The notes beneath the pieces are model-generated. The model was given only the letters and a program-made list of their open reading frames with translations. It was not told the DNA's origin and ran no database searches. Below, in pieces: positions 37,055 to 45,995 of a stretch of 64,000 bases of DNA. The position numbers and the translations under genes are program-made. This DNA comes from an uncultured Planctomycetales bacterium (GTDB taxonomy: Bacteria; Planctomycetota; Planctomycetia; Pirellulales; Thermoguttaceae), in NCBI GenBank assembly GCA_937889015.1, contig CALARR010000430.1, positions 1 through 64,000 on the forward strand, given 5' to 3'. The number at the start of each line of letters is the position of its first letter. Within the stretch, counting starts at the first letter, position 1.

Positions 37055-37627
37055 ATGGTCCTTTCCGGACACGAGATCAAGCAACGGCTGGGCAGCGATA
37101 TCGTCATCGATCCCTTCGACGACAGCCGGCTCAATCCCAATAGCTACAACCTGACGCTGCACAACGAGTTGATGGTCTACGAGGAGTTGATCCTCGACAT
37201 GCGCAAGGCCAATCGCGTGCGGCGGATGGCTATCCCTCCGGAAGGCCTGATGCTCAACGCCAACCAGCTCTACCTGGGCCGCACCGCCGAACGGACCGAG
37301 ACCCACAACCTCGTGCCGATGATCGAGGGCCGCTCGTCGATCGGGCGTCTGGGACTCTTTGTCCACGTGACGGCCGGGTTCGGCGACGTGGGCTTCTGCG
37401 GCTACTGGACCTTGGAGATGTTCGCGGTGCAGCCGATCCGGATCTATCCGGGCGTGGCCATCTGCCAGATCTTCTACCACGACATCCGCGGTCCGTTCAC
37501 CGAGTACGCCAGCGACAAGTACCAGCACAACAGCGACATTCAGCCCAGCCTGCTGTTCAAGGAACTCAACCCCGACTGCGGCGCCGATCCCCAGAAGAAG
37601 CTGCCCTTTGGCATCGAAACGCCCTAG
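37055..37627 (+). CDS. dcd: dCTP deaminase
   Basis: A 190-residue trimeric dUTPase-fold enzyme converting dCTP to dUTP (or to dUMP in bifunctional members). Family segments are the N-terminal VLSGHEIKQRL, INPNSYNLTL-type LNPNSYNLTLH, EGRSSIGRLGLFVHVTAGFGDVGFCGYWTLEM (with the catalytic Glu), and the C-terminal Tyr/Gln/Ser region KYQHNSDIQPS. AAGGAG lies 6 bases before the ATG. It is the second gene of the nth operon and is followed by a hairpin. Confidence 0.93.
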   Translation: MVLSGHEIKQRLGSDIVIDPFDDSRLNPNSYNLTLHNELMVYEELILDMRKANRVRRMAIPPEGLMLNANQLYLGRTAERTETHNLVPMIEGRSSIGRLGLFVHVTAGFGDVGFCGYWTLEMFAVQPIRIYPGVAICQIFYHDIRGPFTEYASDKYQHNSDIQPSLLFKELNPDCGADPQKKLPFGIETP

Positions 37628-37628
37628 C

Positions 37629-37674
37629 GCCTCTTCCAGAGCGTCTCTGCCGGCAGACAGTCGCTGAAAGAGGC
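37629..37674. terminator. Hairpin between dcd and glgB (convergent)
   Basis: GCCTCTTCCAG... (from 37629) pairs with ...CTGAAAGAGGC (to 37674) over about 11-13 bases with minor mismatches, and the centre holds the palindrome TCTGCCGGCAGA. It starts 2 bases after the dcd stop and is a probable terminator for dcd. Confidence 0.6.
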
Positions 37675-37748
37675 CCTGGAGTCAATCTGGCCGCGTGCGG
37701 CCTCCCGGCCGCTCAGGCTGGCCGCGAAGGTCTCCTCGATCGCGTCTC

Positions 37749-39965
37749 TTACGTGCGTCGCGGTTTCAAGACCACGCACCCCAACGGCGGCAACACCACC
37801 TCCAGAGAGGCCGGCCGGCCGTGGGCGCTGAGCGGTTGGGCCATCACTCCCGGCCCGTTGCCCAGATTGCTCCCGCCGTAGTAGGACGAGTCGCTGTTGA
37901 AGACTTCCTCGAACCAGCAGGCCTCGGGCACGCCGACACGGTGCCGAGTCCTGGGAACCGGCGTGAAGTTGCTGCAGACGACCAGGTAGTCCTTCGAGTC
38001 TTTGGCGCGGCGGATCCAAGCCAGGGTGCTCTCGTCGTGGTTGTGGCAGTCGATCCAGTCGAAGCCGTGGCCGTCGAAATCCAGCTCGTGCAGGGCCCGC
38101 TCGCGGCGGATCAGGCGATTCAAGTCGCCGACGCACTTCTGCAGGCCGCTGTGCGACGACCATTGCAGCAGATCCCATTGCAGGCTCGTGTCGAAATTCC
38201 ACTCGTTCCACTGGCCAAACTCGCTGCCCATGAACAAGAGCTTCTTGCCCGGATGCGTCCACATGTAGCTGAACAGCAGACGCAGGTTGGCGAAGCGCTG
38301 CCAGAGGTCGCCGGGCATCTGCCCCAACAGCGATCCCTTGCCATGCACCACTTCGTCGTGCGACAGCGGCAGCGTGAAGTTCTCGTGGAAGGCGTAGATC
38401 AGGCTGAAGGTCAGTTGATCATGGTGGAACTTGCGATGGATCGGATCGAGCCGAGCGTAGCGCAGCGTATCGTTCATCCAGCCCATGTTCCACTTGAGGC
38501 TGAATCCCAGGCCGCCCACATAGGTTGGCCGCGAGACGCTGGGCCAGGCGGTCGATTCCTCGGCGATCGTCAGCACGCCAGGATGCTGCAGGTGGGCCTG
38601 CTCGTTGAATTGCTTCAGGAGATTGATCGCCGGAAGGTTCTCGCGCCCGCCGAATTCGTTGGGAATCCAGTCCCCTTCCTCGCGGCTGTAGTCCAGATAG
38701 AGCATCGAGGCCACGGCGTCCACGCGCAGCCCATCGATGTGATACTTGTCCAGCCAGAACAGCGCGTTGGCGATCAGGTAGTTGCTGACCTCATGTCGGC
38801 CGTAGTTGAAGATCATCGTGCCCCAGTCGCGGTGCTCGCCCTGACGCGGATCGGCGTGCTCGTAAAGGGCCGTGCCGTCGAAATGCCGCAAGCCGTGCGA
38901 ATCGCGCGGGAAGTGGGCCGGCACCCAGTCGAGAACCACGCCGATCCCGTTCTGGTGGCACACATCCACAAAGTACATGAAGTCCTGCGGCGAACCGTAG
39001 CGCGAAGTGGCCGCAAAATAGCCCACCGTCTGGTAGCCCCAACTGGCCGAAAGCGGATGCTCGCTGATGGGCAGCAGTTCGAGGTGCGTGTAGCCCATCT
39101 CCTTGCAGTACTCGACCAGTTGATGGGCCAACTCACGGTAGCTCAGCCAGCGATAGGGCTCGTCGCCCGGCCGACGCCAACTCCCCAGGTGCACTTCATA
39201 GAACGACAGCGGCTGTTCCAGCCAGTTGGTGCTCTGCCGATGGGTGAGCCACTCGGCATCGTGCCAATGGTAGCGGGACAGGTCGGCCACCTTGCTGGCG
39301 GTGCGTGGCGGAACCTCGGCGGCGAAGCCGACCGGGTCGGACTTCTCGCACACGTTCTCGTGATGGCGAATCTGGTACTTGTAGAGCGTACCTTCGCCCA
39401 GACCGGGAACGAACAGCTCCCAGAAACCGCTGGGGATGTGCTTGCGCATCGGATGGCGCCGACCATCCCAGGAATTGAAGTCGCCGATGATGCTCACCGC
39501 CGTGGCGTTTGGCGCCCAGACAGCGAAATTCACGCCATCCACGCCGTCGATCGTCCGCAACTGGGCCCCCAGCTTGTCGTACAAACGCCAGTGCCGACCT
39601 TCGTTCAGCAGGTGCATGTCATAGTCGGTCAACAGATGCGGAAATGCGTACGGGTCGTGCATCACCACTCTCCTGCCACCCTCGTCGGCAGCCTGAATCA
39701 TGTAACGGAGATTTTGTTCCCCGTCCGGACAGGGACAAATCGCCTCGAACAACCCCGCGGGGTGAATCCGCCGCATGGGACGCGCCTGCTGCTGGTGGGC
39801 CGCATCCAGAACCCAGGCTTGCGACAGGTGCGGCAAAAAGGCGCGAACGGCCAACGCCCGTCGGCCCGACTCTTCCACCGCATGGGGGCCCAACAACTCA
39901 AATGGATTCTCGTGTCGCCCCTCAACCAATTGACCAATACTATGCAATGCCACCGTGGTTCGCAC
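37749..39965 (-). CDS. glgB: 1,4-alpha-glucan branching enzyme
   Basis: A 738-residue GH13 enzyme forming alpha-1,6 branches in glycogen. The N-terminal carbohydrate-binding part starts with the short GlgB N1-type domain (about 1-100) followed by GVNFAVWAPNATAVSIIGDFNSWD. The GH13 barrel has the nucleophile D in GLRVDAVASMLYLDY, the acid E in TIAEESTAWP and the third acid in LSHDEVVHGKGS. The C-terminal beta domain ends LEVVLPPLGCVVLKPR. Length and order fit the long (group 1) branching enzymes. It stands alone; no other glg gene is in the window. Confidence 0.96.
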   Translation of the reverse strand: MRTTVALHSIGQLVEGRHENPFELLGPHAVEESGRRALAVRAFLPHLSQAWVLDAAHQQQARPMRRIHPAGLFEAICPCPDGEQNLRYMIQAADEGGRRVVMHDPYAFPHLLTDYDMHLLNEGRHWRLYDKLGAQLRTIDGVDGVNFAVWAPNATAVSIIGDFNSWDGRRHPMRKHIPSGFWELFVPGLGEGTLYKYQIRHHENVCEKSDPVGFAAEVPPRTASKVADLSRYHWHDAEWLTHRQSTNWLEQPLSFYEVHLGSWRRPGDEPYRWLSYRELAHQLVEYCKEMGYTHLELLPISEHPLSASWGYQTVGYFAATSRYGSPQDFMYFVDVCHQNGIGVVLDWVPAHFPRDSHGLRHFDGTALYEHADPRQGEHRDWGTMIFNYGRHEVSNYLIANALFWLDKYHIDGLRVDAVASMLYLDYSREEGDWIPNEFGGRENLPAINLLKQFNEQAHLQHPGVLTIAEESTAWPSVSRPTYVGGLGFSLKWNMGWMNDTLRYARLDPIHRKFHHDQLTFSLIYAFHENFTLPLSHDEVVHGKGSLLGQMPGDLWQRFANLRLLFSYMWTHPGKKLLFMGSEFGQWNEWNFDTSLQWDLLQWSSHSGLQKCVGDLNRLIRRERALHELDFDGHGFDWIDCHNHDESTLAWIRRAKDSKDYLVVCSNFTPVPRTRHRVGVPEACWFEEVFNSDSSYYGGSNLGNGPGVMAQPLSAHGRPASLEVVLPPLGCVVLKPRRT

Positions 39966-40089
39966 GCCTTCTTCCTCCCAATGCGTTGTCTATCCGTACC
40001 GCCCGCGAGTTCCTGTCCGCGGTCTTTCCTGGTGTTAACACCTGACGTAGCAATGAATTGCGTTCGTGAATAAGCCTCGAGCCGGTCTT

Positions 40090-40665
40090 TCACCCCGGAG
40101 CCGTGGTCAGTCGCCGCACGCCCCGCTTACTCATCCACAGGCGGAACAACACCCTCACCCGCGCCGCGAACTGCCCCCACGTCCCCATGGATTGGGTGGG
40201 ACCCAGCATCAGAAGCCCATTCCGCCAGACGTGCTTCTCGACCCGTTTCGGTCCCTGCGGCAAGGCATGCCGTGAGTCGACCCGCCAGCGGCGGAAATCA
40301 ACCCGGTGGAACTGCATGGCTCGATCCAGTCGCTGCCACAGGTCGCAGTCCTTGATCGGTACCATCTGTCCGTAGTATTCCCAGCGCCACCCGTTGGCTT
40401 TCCACTCGGGCAATCCAAAACAGATCCCTTGTCTGACGTAACTCGATGCAAAAACAACGGTTACATCAGAAGGTCGATTCAGGGATTCCAACGCTCGGAT
40501 GAGCGTGAGCAACTGCAAACGCTCGCCGGACAGGTTCGGCTCGGCATCCGTGGCCTCAAATCGTTCGTCGTTTTCCGTCGACTCCAGCGTGAACCGCCAC
40601 CACCCCGGCTCTCCTTCCCGACCTACTTGGGAAAATAGCAGGTAATGCGGTGTCGAACTCGTCAT
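40090..40665 (-). CDS. RNase H-fold protein with lost catalytic residues
   Basis: A 191-residue protein whose central part aligns with RNase HI: LQLLTLIRALESL, VVFASSYVRQGICFGLPEWKANGWRW and PIKDCDLWQRLDRAMQFHRVDFRRWRVD match E. coli TDSQYVRQGI...NWKKRGW and PVKNVDLWQRLDAAL...HQIKWEWVKGH. The active-site carboxylates are not kept: the Asp of TDS is Ala (FASS), the glutamate of the first helix is Gln by alignment, and the N-terminal DGS strand is replaced. It is therefore likely inactive as a nuclease and may bind nucleic acid or act structurally. The C-terminal 50 residues are basic. Alone on the strand, with 400 non-coding bases upstream. Confidence 0.7.
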   Translation of the reverse strand: MTSSTPHYLLFSQVGREGEPGWWRFTLESTENDERFEATDAEPNLSGERLQLLTLIRALESLNRPSDVTVVFASSYVRQGICFGLPEWKANGWRWEYYGQMVPIKDCDLWQRLDRAMQFHRVDFRRWRVDSRHALPQGPKRVEKHVWRNGLLMLGPTQSMGTWGQFAARVRVLFRLWMSKRGVRRLTTAPG

Positions 40666-41066
40666 AGTTGATATTTACAGTCTCCGGATGCACACCCCAA
40701 CTTGTTACTACAAGCCGAAAAGACGCCAGCTATTGCGTCTCAGGTAAGTAATGCCGTGAGGCCGACCATCGGGAGGCCGGTTTTCCCGGGCAACGGCCGG
40801 GACAGCCACGACATTCCTTTTCTGACACCCAATAATTCCAGGCCGAGGGCCCAGACTCGCCTTGAGTGATTTTACTCATCGGCAGCCGCGACCTACACTC
40901 CCCAGCTTATCCGCGCTACTCAAGTTCTTCCCCGCCGGCATTCGGCGCGCGGACCCTCAAATAGCGCAGATCCCTTGCGAAGCTTCGTTCGCTCGGAGGG
41001 TGAAGGGCAACTCTAGGCCGAAGTCTGACCGCCGATCGCGCGACACCGCGGGTGCCTTGGCCGACT
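40666..41066. other. Intergenic region before the RNase H-like gene
   Basis: No gene seen. It holds one small hairpin, TGAGT-GATTTT-ACTCA (40863-40878), and should contain the promoter of the leftward RNase H-like gene. It is also the downstream end of the AnmK-like gene. Confidence 0.4.
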
Positions 41067-42338
41067 TCACCCGGCCGCCCGCACGTCTCGGCCGAGTAGA
41101 TGGGTCCCTAACTGGACGGGCAGGGGACTGCTGCCACCGCGTCCCGGCGTCAAACGCCCTAACACGCCGCAAACGCTGGCCCCCGTGATTGCCGACCCGT
41201 TCGCCGGCATCCGGTGCAAGTACATCCACGCCAAAACAGCGGCACAGGCTGGTTCCAGAAGCTCGCCAGACCCCAACACGTCGTCGATCCGCAGGATCGG
41301 CAGGTCCGGCACGCGCGTTTGTATCTCCCGCAGCAGCATGCCGTTGTGCTGCCCTCCGCCGGTCACGACGATCTGCTCGACGGGCGGCTCGTCGGGCAGG
41401 CGCCGATGGAGCGATTGGCTGACCACCTCAGCCAAGAAATGCGTGGCGGTACACAACAGATCCCGCACACTCCACCCGGCTTCGACTGCCTTGGGCATGG
41501 CCTCGCCAAGAAAGCGTTCGGGCCGCACTCCGCGCGGATGCCAGCGGGGCAAGGGACGCTCGAAATAGGGATCGCTCAGCCAATGCCGCAGGAGTTCGGG
41601 AACGCGCCGTCCCTGAACCGCCAGACGCCCGCCCGGATCGAACCGGCTTTGGCCCGACGTAAGGCGTTGGGCCAGAAGGTCTAAGATCCGCATGCCCGGC
41701 CCGGCGTCAAAGGCCAGTATCCGGCCGATGGCATTGGAGACCGACGCCGCCGGCAGGTAACTGATGCGCACGGTCTGGCCTAGATCCAGAAGCGCGCGGC
41801 TCGTGCGCGAATCGTGCAGCAGCATCCATTGCGGCAAAGCAGAAAGGGGCCCTCCTTGGCCATTCTGCGCCAAATCCCTGGCAGGAAAAGCATCGATCAC
41901 GTCGATCTGGCAAAGTTCGGCCAAGCGCGCCGGATCGCACAGTCCCAGGTATCCGCTGCTGGCCCCCGGCTGCTGCCCCGACAACCACAAACCGGGGTCC
42001 TGCACCCCCAGGGCCGTGACGCGCGACGCTTCGATCTGGGCCATCTGCAGCAGTCGGGTGGCCAGGTCGGCTTCCGCCACCGTCAACTGTTCGCGCAGAG
42101 TCGTGATCGAGACCAGCGGACAATGGGGATTGTTTCCGACGTGCGCAAACAGGCCCGCGGTCTCCTCGGCGATCTTGACCTGAGCGCTGGCCAAGATCGC
42201 CGGTCGCAACCCGCCGGGCGTATCGCCCAATTCGATCAACACACCGCCCACCTCCCGGCACTGCGAGGAGACGGCCAGCCCCAACCAAACATGGCGTGGC
42301 CCGGTGTGCGCGTGGTCCAATCGGTACCGAGGACCCAT
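41067..42338 (-). CDS. AnmK-like sugar kinase homologue, degenerate active site
   Basis: A 423-residue protein that aligns with anhydro-N-acetylmuramic acid kinase along most of its length: AETAGLFAHVGN-type, RDLAQNGQGGPLSALP, IGRILAFDAGPG, and VVTGGGQHNGMLL near the C-terminus. In active AnmK the N-terminus reads GLMSGTSxDG(I/V)D; here it is GLAVSSQCREVGG. The catalytic Asp of the VADFR segment is Ala in the aligned IDAFPARD. It is therefore probably not a normal cell-wall recycling kinase. About 45 residues at the C-terminus extend beyond the family. It lies 15 bases downstream of the C26-like gene on the same strand, so the two form one unit. Confidence 0.7.
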   Translation of the reverse strand: MGPRYRLDHAHTGPRHVWLGLAVSSQCREVGGVLIELGDTPGGLRPAILASAQVKIAEETAGLFAHVGNNPHCPLVSITTLREQLTVAEADLATRLLQMAQIEASRVTALGVQDPGLWLSGQQPGASSGYLGLCDPARLAELCQIDVIDAFPARDLAQNGQGGPLSALPQWMLLHDSRTSRALLDLGQTVRISYLPAASVSNAIGRILAFDAGPGMRILDLLAQRLTSGQSRFDPGGRLAVQGRRVPELLRHWLSDPYFERPLPRWHPRGVRPERFLGEAMPKAVEAGWSVRDLLCTATHFLAEVVSQSLHRRLPDEPPVEQIVVTGGGQHNGMLLREIQTRVPDLPILRIDDVLGSGELLEPACAAVLAWMYLHRMPANGSAITGASVCGVLGRLTPGRGGSSPLPVQLGTHLLGRDVRAAG

Positions 42339-42353
42339 GGTCGATCCTCGTTT

Positions 42354-43100
42354 TCAGGCCACCAGTCGCATTTCCGTGGCGTTTCCGGTCACACCGGCCA
42401 GAAATTCCTCGAAGATCCGCAGATCCAGAGCCGAAGCCGAATCGCTTTCCGGATGGAACTGCGTGCCCATCGCGAACCACTCCTCGGTCGTGCTCTCAAT
42501 CGCCTCGATGACACCGTCGGGGCAGCGCGCACCGACCGTGAATCCGGGAGCCAGTTCGTCGATCGCCATGTGGTGCATGCTGTTCACCCGAATCTCGCCT
42601 TCGCCATACACCCGCTCCATGATCGATCCGGCCTCGACCGTCAGGGCATGGCGGTGCGAAGGATCCATGGGATCGCTGTGCGGAAGGGCCTTGGGCATGT
42701 CTTCGGGCAAGTGCAGGAAGAGGTTCCCTCCCTGGATCACGTTCAGAAGCTGCATCCCGGCGCCGATGCCGAACACGGGCATGCGCCGTTCGGCGATGCG
42801 CTGCATCAGCCGGCGATCGAATCCCTCGCGGCGTTTGTCCATGGGCCGAACCGAGGGGTGCAGCATGAAACCGTCTTGACGCGGGTCGAGATCCGCCCCG
42901 CCCACCATCACCACGCCGTCCAGCACATCCAGAATACGATCCACGTCCGCCATGTCGTTCAACGGCGGGATGATCAAGGGAATGCCGCCGGCCTTGACGA
43001 CCGCGTCGTAGTAACCGGCACAAAGGTAGCTAAAGGCAGGTGCGTCTTTACGGGCAGAACGGTAGTCAGCATTCAACCCAATCAACGGCTTCGAATCCAT
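42354..43100 (-). CDS. Class I glutamine amidotransferase-like (peptidase C26/PuuD-type) protein, Cys missing
   Basis: A 248-residue protein of the gamma-glutamyl hydrolase group: IGLNADYRS, AGGIPLIIPPL, GVVMVGGADLDPR, then FGIGAGMQLLNVIQGGNLFLHLPED, VNSMHHMAI and GTQFHPESD. Active members have Cys in G-I-C-R-G-M-Q; position 113 here is Gly. The His and Glu of the triad (FHPE) remain. Without the nucleophile it cannot hydrolyse glutamyl bonds by the usual route, and it may bind a ligand instead. AAGGAG precedes the ATG. It is co-transcribed with the AnmK-like gene, which also looks catalytically altered. Confidence 0.8.
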   Translation of the reverse strand: MDSKPLIGLNADYRSARKDAPAFSYLCAGYYDAVVKAGGIPLIIPPLNDMADVDRILDVLDGVVMVGGADLDPRQDGFMLHPSVRPMDKRREGFDRRLMQRIAERRMPVFGIGAGMQLLNVIQGGNLFLHLPEDMPKALPHSDPMDPSHRHALTVEAGSIMERVYGEGEIRVNSMHHMAIDELAPGFTVGARCPDGVIEAIESTTEEWFAMGTQFHPESDSASALDLRIFEEFLAGVTGNATEMRLVA

Positions 43101-43955
43101 TTGTACACTCCTTCCGGGACAGGTCCGTGTCCGTTCGAATACCGACGGTGCGGCGCAATCGGTCTCGGTGCAGGAAATCTGCATTTGCCAGGAGGTCCGC
43201 GCGCAGCACACTGTGTCAAGGTGCACTGGCGTGGAGAGTAGATGGGCCCGAGGCTCACTTCCTTGATGCCTCAAACCCAGCGAACTCCTGCCGACCAGCT
43301 CGTGATGAGCCGGACGCCGAGGCGATATCCGTATCGCGGTTCGAACTCCTAAATAGACGTGTCACGCAGGAGGAAATGCAAGTCGCACGATGTTATAAAG
43401 GCGATTGATACATCATGCAAGGAAACGCCATATTTTGCGCGCGACAGGGACCGCCCCACAAGATCGTGTATTGCTAGCACTGCTGGCGCGTCTACCCAAG
43501 GCCATTTTCGAATCAGCGTTCTTCTCACCAACGCACGTTCCGCCGGGCATCCACGGTGCCGAGCCCCGCCCCCGACGACCAAGGCCCAACCGCGGCCTTC
43601 GGCACTGGCTGGCCAACGACAAACCACGAGGCCTGCGGCGATGATTTCTGACAGAAGGCCGCCCACCACCTCTCCCACGCGCCCCAAAGCATGGCCAACG
43701 GCTCGACCGCTGCCTCGGCCGACTGCCGAAGGACCGAGGCGCTCAAACCACTACTTTACCGTTGCGGCCGAACCCGGTATGCTGAGGGCTCACGTACCCC
43801 GGGCGCGGCCTTGGTCTTCGCGGCAGGGGCGATGTCTCGCCATCTGGAAGCCCTTACCTACCTGGATGTTACGACATTTCCAGCCCACTTGCCGCTCCCG
43901 GCCTCCGGGACCACGGTGAGGGGGTCGTCGTCGACTCGCTCCCACCCTTGCTCGC
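43101..43955. other. Long divergent intergenic region before the lipid cluster
   Basis: About 850 bases with no family-like open frame, between the C26-like gene (leftward) and the OleA/FabH-like gene (rightward). An A/T-richer patch at 43370-43435 includes TTGATA and, 18 bases on, CATATT, a possible rightward promoter. A strong AGGAGG at 43367-43372 precedes an ATG that opens a 10-codon frame ending at 43408; this could be chance or a leader peptide. Confidence 0.4.
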
Positions 43956-45113
43956 ATGCGGTACCAAAACGTCTGCCTGGAATCGATTGCCTACACCGTG
44001 CCCGATGAGACGGTCACGTCGAGCCAGATCGAGGCCCGTCTAGAACCGCTCTATCGCCGCCTGCGCCTGCCCGAGGGTCGCCTGGAACTGATGAGCGGCA
44101 TCGCCCAACGGCGTTTCTGGCCGGCGGGCACCTACCCCAGTCAGATCAGCGCTCAGACGGTGGAAAAGGCCCTGCACCTGGCAGGCGTGGACCGTGGCAT
44201 GGTCGGGGCCCTGGTCCACGGTTCGGTCTGCCGTGACTATCTCGAACCGGCCACCGCCTGCGCCGTCCATCAGCGTCTGGGGCTGGCTCATGGCTGCCTG
44301 ATCTACGATGTCTCCAACGCCTGCCTGGGCCTGCTCAACGGCCTGGTGCAGGTGGCCAACATGATCGAATTGGGGCAGATCCGCGCCGGCGTCGTGGTGG
44401 GCACCGAAGACAGCCGCGCGCTGGTCGAATCGACCATCGCGCGACTCAACGGCGACGAATCCCTGACCCGCACCGACGTAAAACTGGCTTTCGCCTCGCT
44501 GACCATCGGATCGGCCAGCGCGGCCATCGTGCTCACCGACCGCCGCATCAGCCGCACGGGCAATCGACTCCTGGGCGGCGTGGCCCGCTCCTACACGGGC
44601 CACTGCCGATTGTGCCAGGGCGGCAAGCCCGGACAGGCCGAGTTGCTCATGTGGACGGACGCCGAAGCCCTGCTGCACGAAGGCGTTCGCGCGGCGCGCG
44701 TAACCTATGGCGAATTCCTGAACCATCTGGGCTGGCAGGCCGGTGTGACCAAGGTCTTCAGCCATCAGGTCGGCAAGGCGCATCGCAAGCTCTTGCTGGA
44801 AGAACTGGGGCTGAAACTGGGCATCGACTATCCCAGCCTGGAACAGTTCGGCAACACCGGCTCGGCCGCCCTGCCCTTGACCGCCGCCCTGGGCGTGGAG
44901 CATGGCCACTTGCGACAGGGCGACCGGTTGGGACTGCTGGGCATCGGCTCAGGCATCAACGTGCTGATGCTGGGCGTGGACTGGCAGCGGAGTTGGCTGG
45001 ATCTGGCCCATCGCCCCGCGGCCCAATCGGCCGGGCAAGCGAGCGATTCGCACCCCGCTCTGGCCGAGACGGAATCATCGCTGGCCGTCTCGCGCCCCCA
45101 ACTGCGCGCATAA
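43956..45113 (+). CDS. OleA/FabH-like 3-ketoacyl synthase III
   Basis: A 385-residue thiolase-fold enzyme. The catalytic triad is visible as C123 (VSNACLGLLNG), H270 (FSHQVGKAH) and Asn in FGNTGSAALP. The length and the insertions suit OleA (head-to-head condensation of two acyl chains) or a secondary-metabolism FabH better than housekeeping FabH, which is about 320 residues. It faces the leftward operon holding FabI, FabZ, two CrtI-like oxidoreductases, ACP, FabF and an OleD-like reductase. The start codon has no clear Shine-Dalgarno. The last 40 residues are low-complexity. Confidence 0.8.
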   Translation: MRYQNVCLESIAYTVPDETVTSSQIEARLEPLYRRLRLPEGRLELMSGIAQRRFWPAGTYPSQISAQTVEKALHLAGVDRGMVGALVHGSVCRDYLEPATACAVHQRLGLAHGCLIYDVSNACLGLLNGLVQVANMIELGQIRAGVVVGTEDSRALVESTIARLNGDESLTRTDVKLAFASLTIGSASAAIVLTDRRISRTGNRLLGGVARSYTGHCRLCQGGKPGQAELLMWTDAEALLHEGVRAARVTYGEFLNHLGWQAGVTKVFSHQVGKAHRKLLLEELGLKLGIDYPSLEQFGNTGSAALPLTAALGVEHGHLRQGDRLGLLGIGSGINVLMLGVDWQRSWLDLAHRPAAQSAGQASDSHPALAETESSLAVSRPQLRA

Positions 45114-45119
45114 GAGCCG

Positions 45120-45132
45120 CGGGAGCTTCCCG
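45120..45132. terminator. Small hairpin in the 20-base convergent gap
   Basis: CGGGA-GCT-TCCCG lies between the OleA-like stop and the FabI stop. It is small, so only a weak terminator call is made. Confidence 0.3.
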
Positions 45133-45133
45133 A

Positions 45134-45940
45134 CTACGCATCCGGGCGCAGGGCCTTGCGCACCACTTCGCGATCGAAGTAGTTGATCGCCATGCCCGCA
45201 TCGACCACGATTCGCTGGGCGTTGATCCCGCTGGACCGGGGACTGAGCAGGAACACGGCCGCGTTGGCCGCCTCTTCGGTCCGCACGGCCTCTTTGCGCG
45301 GGATCACCTGTTCGGCATACAGATAGGCGTCCACGTAGCCGGGAATCCCGGCCGAGGCCGAGGTCTTCAGCAGTCCCGGCGCCACCGCATTGAATCGCAC
45401 GCGTGAGAACGCGCTGAACGACTTGGCCAGGAAGGCCAGCGACGAGTCCAGGGCCGCCTTGATGGGGGCCATGTAGCCGTAGCTCTCGCTGGCCATCTGG
45501 GTGGTGGAGATGGAGATCGTCACCACCGAAGCGTCAGGGTCCAGAAGGTCCTTCATGGCATTGGAGACGGCCGTCAGCGAAAAGCAGGAAATGTCCAAGG
45601 CCTGCAAGAACGCGCGCCGCGGCGTCTCGTGAAAGGGCTTCACGCCGGCCGAGTAATCGGCAAAGGCGATCGAATGCAACAAGCCGTGAAGACGGTCGTA
45701 GCGCGCGCCCACTTCTTGCCGCAGGCGGTCGATCTGCGACTGGTCTTCCACGTCGCAGACGAAGATCGCGGCTTGCGGCAGCAGCTTCGCAATCGCCTGG
45801 CGCACGGTCTCGTTCTGCACCACGTAGACGCATTCGGCGCCGGCCTCGCGGAGGAGCTGCGCCACATGCCAAGCCACGCTCTTGCGGTTGGCCACCCCGA
45901 AAACCAACATTCGCTTGCCGGCCAGCCCGAGAAAATCCAT
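45134..45940 (-). CDS. fabI: Enoyl-ACP reductase (FabI type)
   Basis: A 268-residue short-chain dehydrogenase of the FabI group, reducing trans-2-enoyl-ACP with NAD(P)H. N-terminal MLVFGVANRKSVAWHVAQLLREAG is the FabI-type nucleotide motif (GVAN..S.AW.IA). The catalytic pair is Y and K in SYGYMAPIKAALDSS (Y-x6-K), and VRFNAVAPGLLKT fits the family. The start was placed at the ATG giving MDFLGLAGKRM, where GGGGAGA sits upstream; an ATG 16 codons earlier is also open. FabZ ends 55 bases upstream. Whether it serves general fatty-acid synthesis or only this cluster is unknown. Confidence 0.88.
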   Translation of the reverse strand: MDFLGLAGKRMLVFGVANRKSVAWHVAQLLREAGAECVYVVQNETVRQAIAKLLPQAAIFVCDVEDQSQIDRLRQEVGARYDRLHGLLHSIAFADYSAGVKPFHETPRRAFLQALDISCFSLTAVSNAMKDLLDPDASVVTISISTTQMASESYGYMAPIKAALDSSLAFLAKSFSAFSRVRFNAVAPGLLKTSASAGIPGYVDAYLYAEQVIPRKEAVRTEEAANAAVFLLSPRSSGINAQRIVVDAGMAINYFDREVVRKALRPDA

Positions 45941-45995
45941 AAACGCTTCGTCTCCCCCCGGCCAGGCCGTCTTGAACACCGTCCCCATTCCGTTG

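Noticed and set aside
37695..40073. Long plus-strand open frame of almost 800 codons
   Set aside because: Fully antisense to glgB, with no signal peptide, motif or ribosome site; a by-product of glgB codon bias.
43320..43360. tRNA-like T-arm sequence GGTTCGAACTCC
   Set aside because: No acceptor stem, D-arm or anticodon arm could be folded around it.
43373..43408. A 10-codon gene after AGGAGG
   Set aside because: Too short to support as a gene by sequence alone; the ATG is also too close to the AGGAGG for normal initiation.
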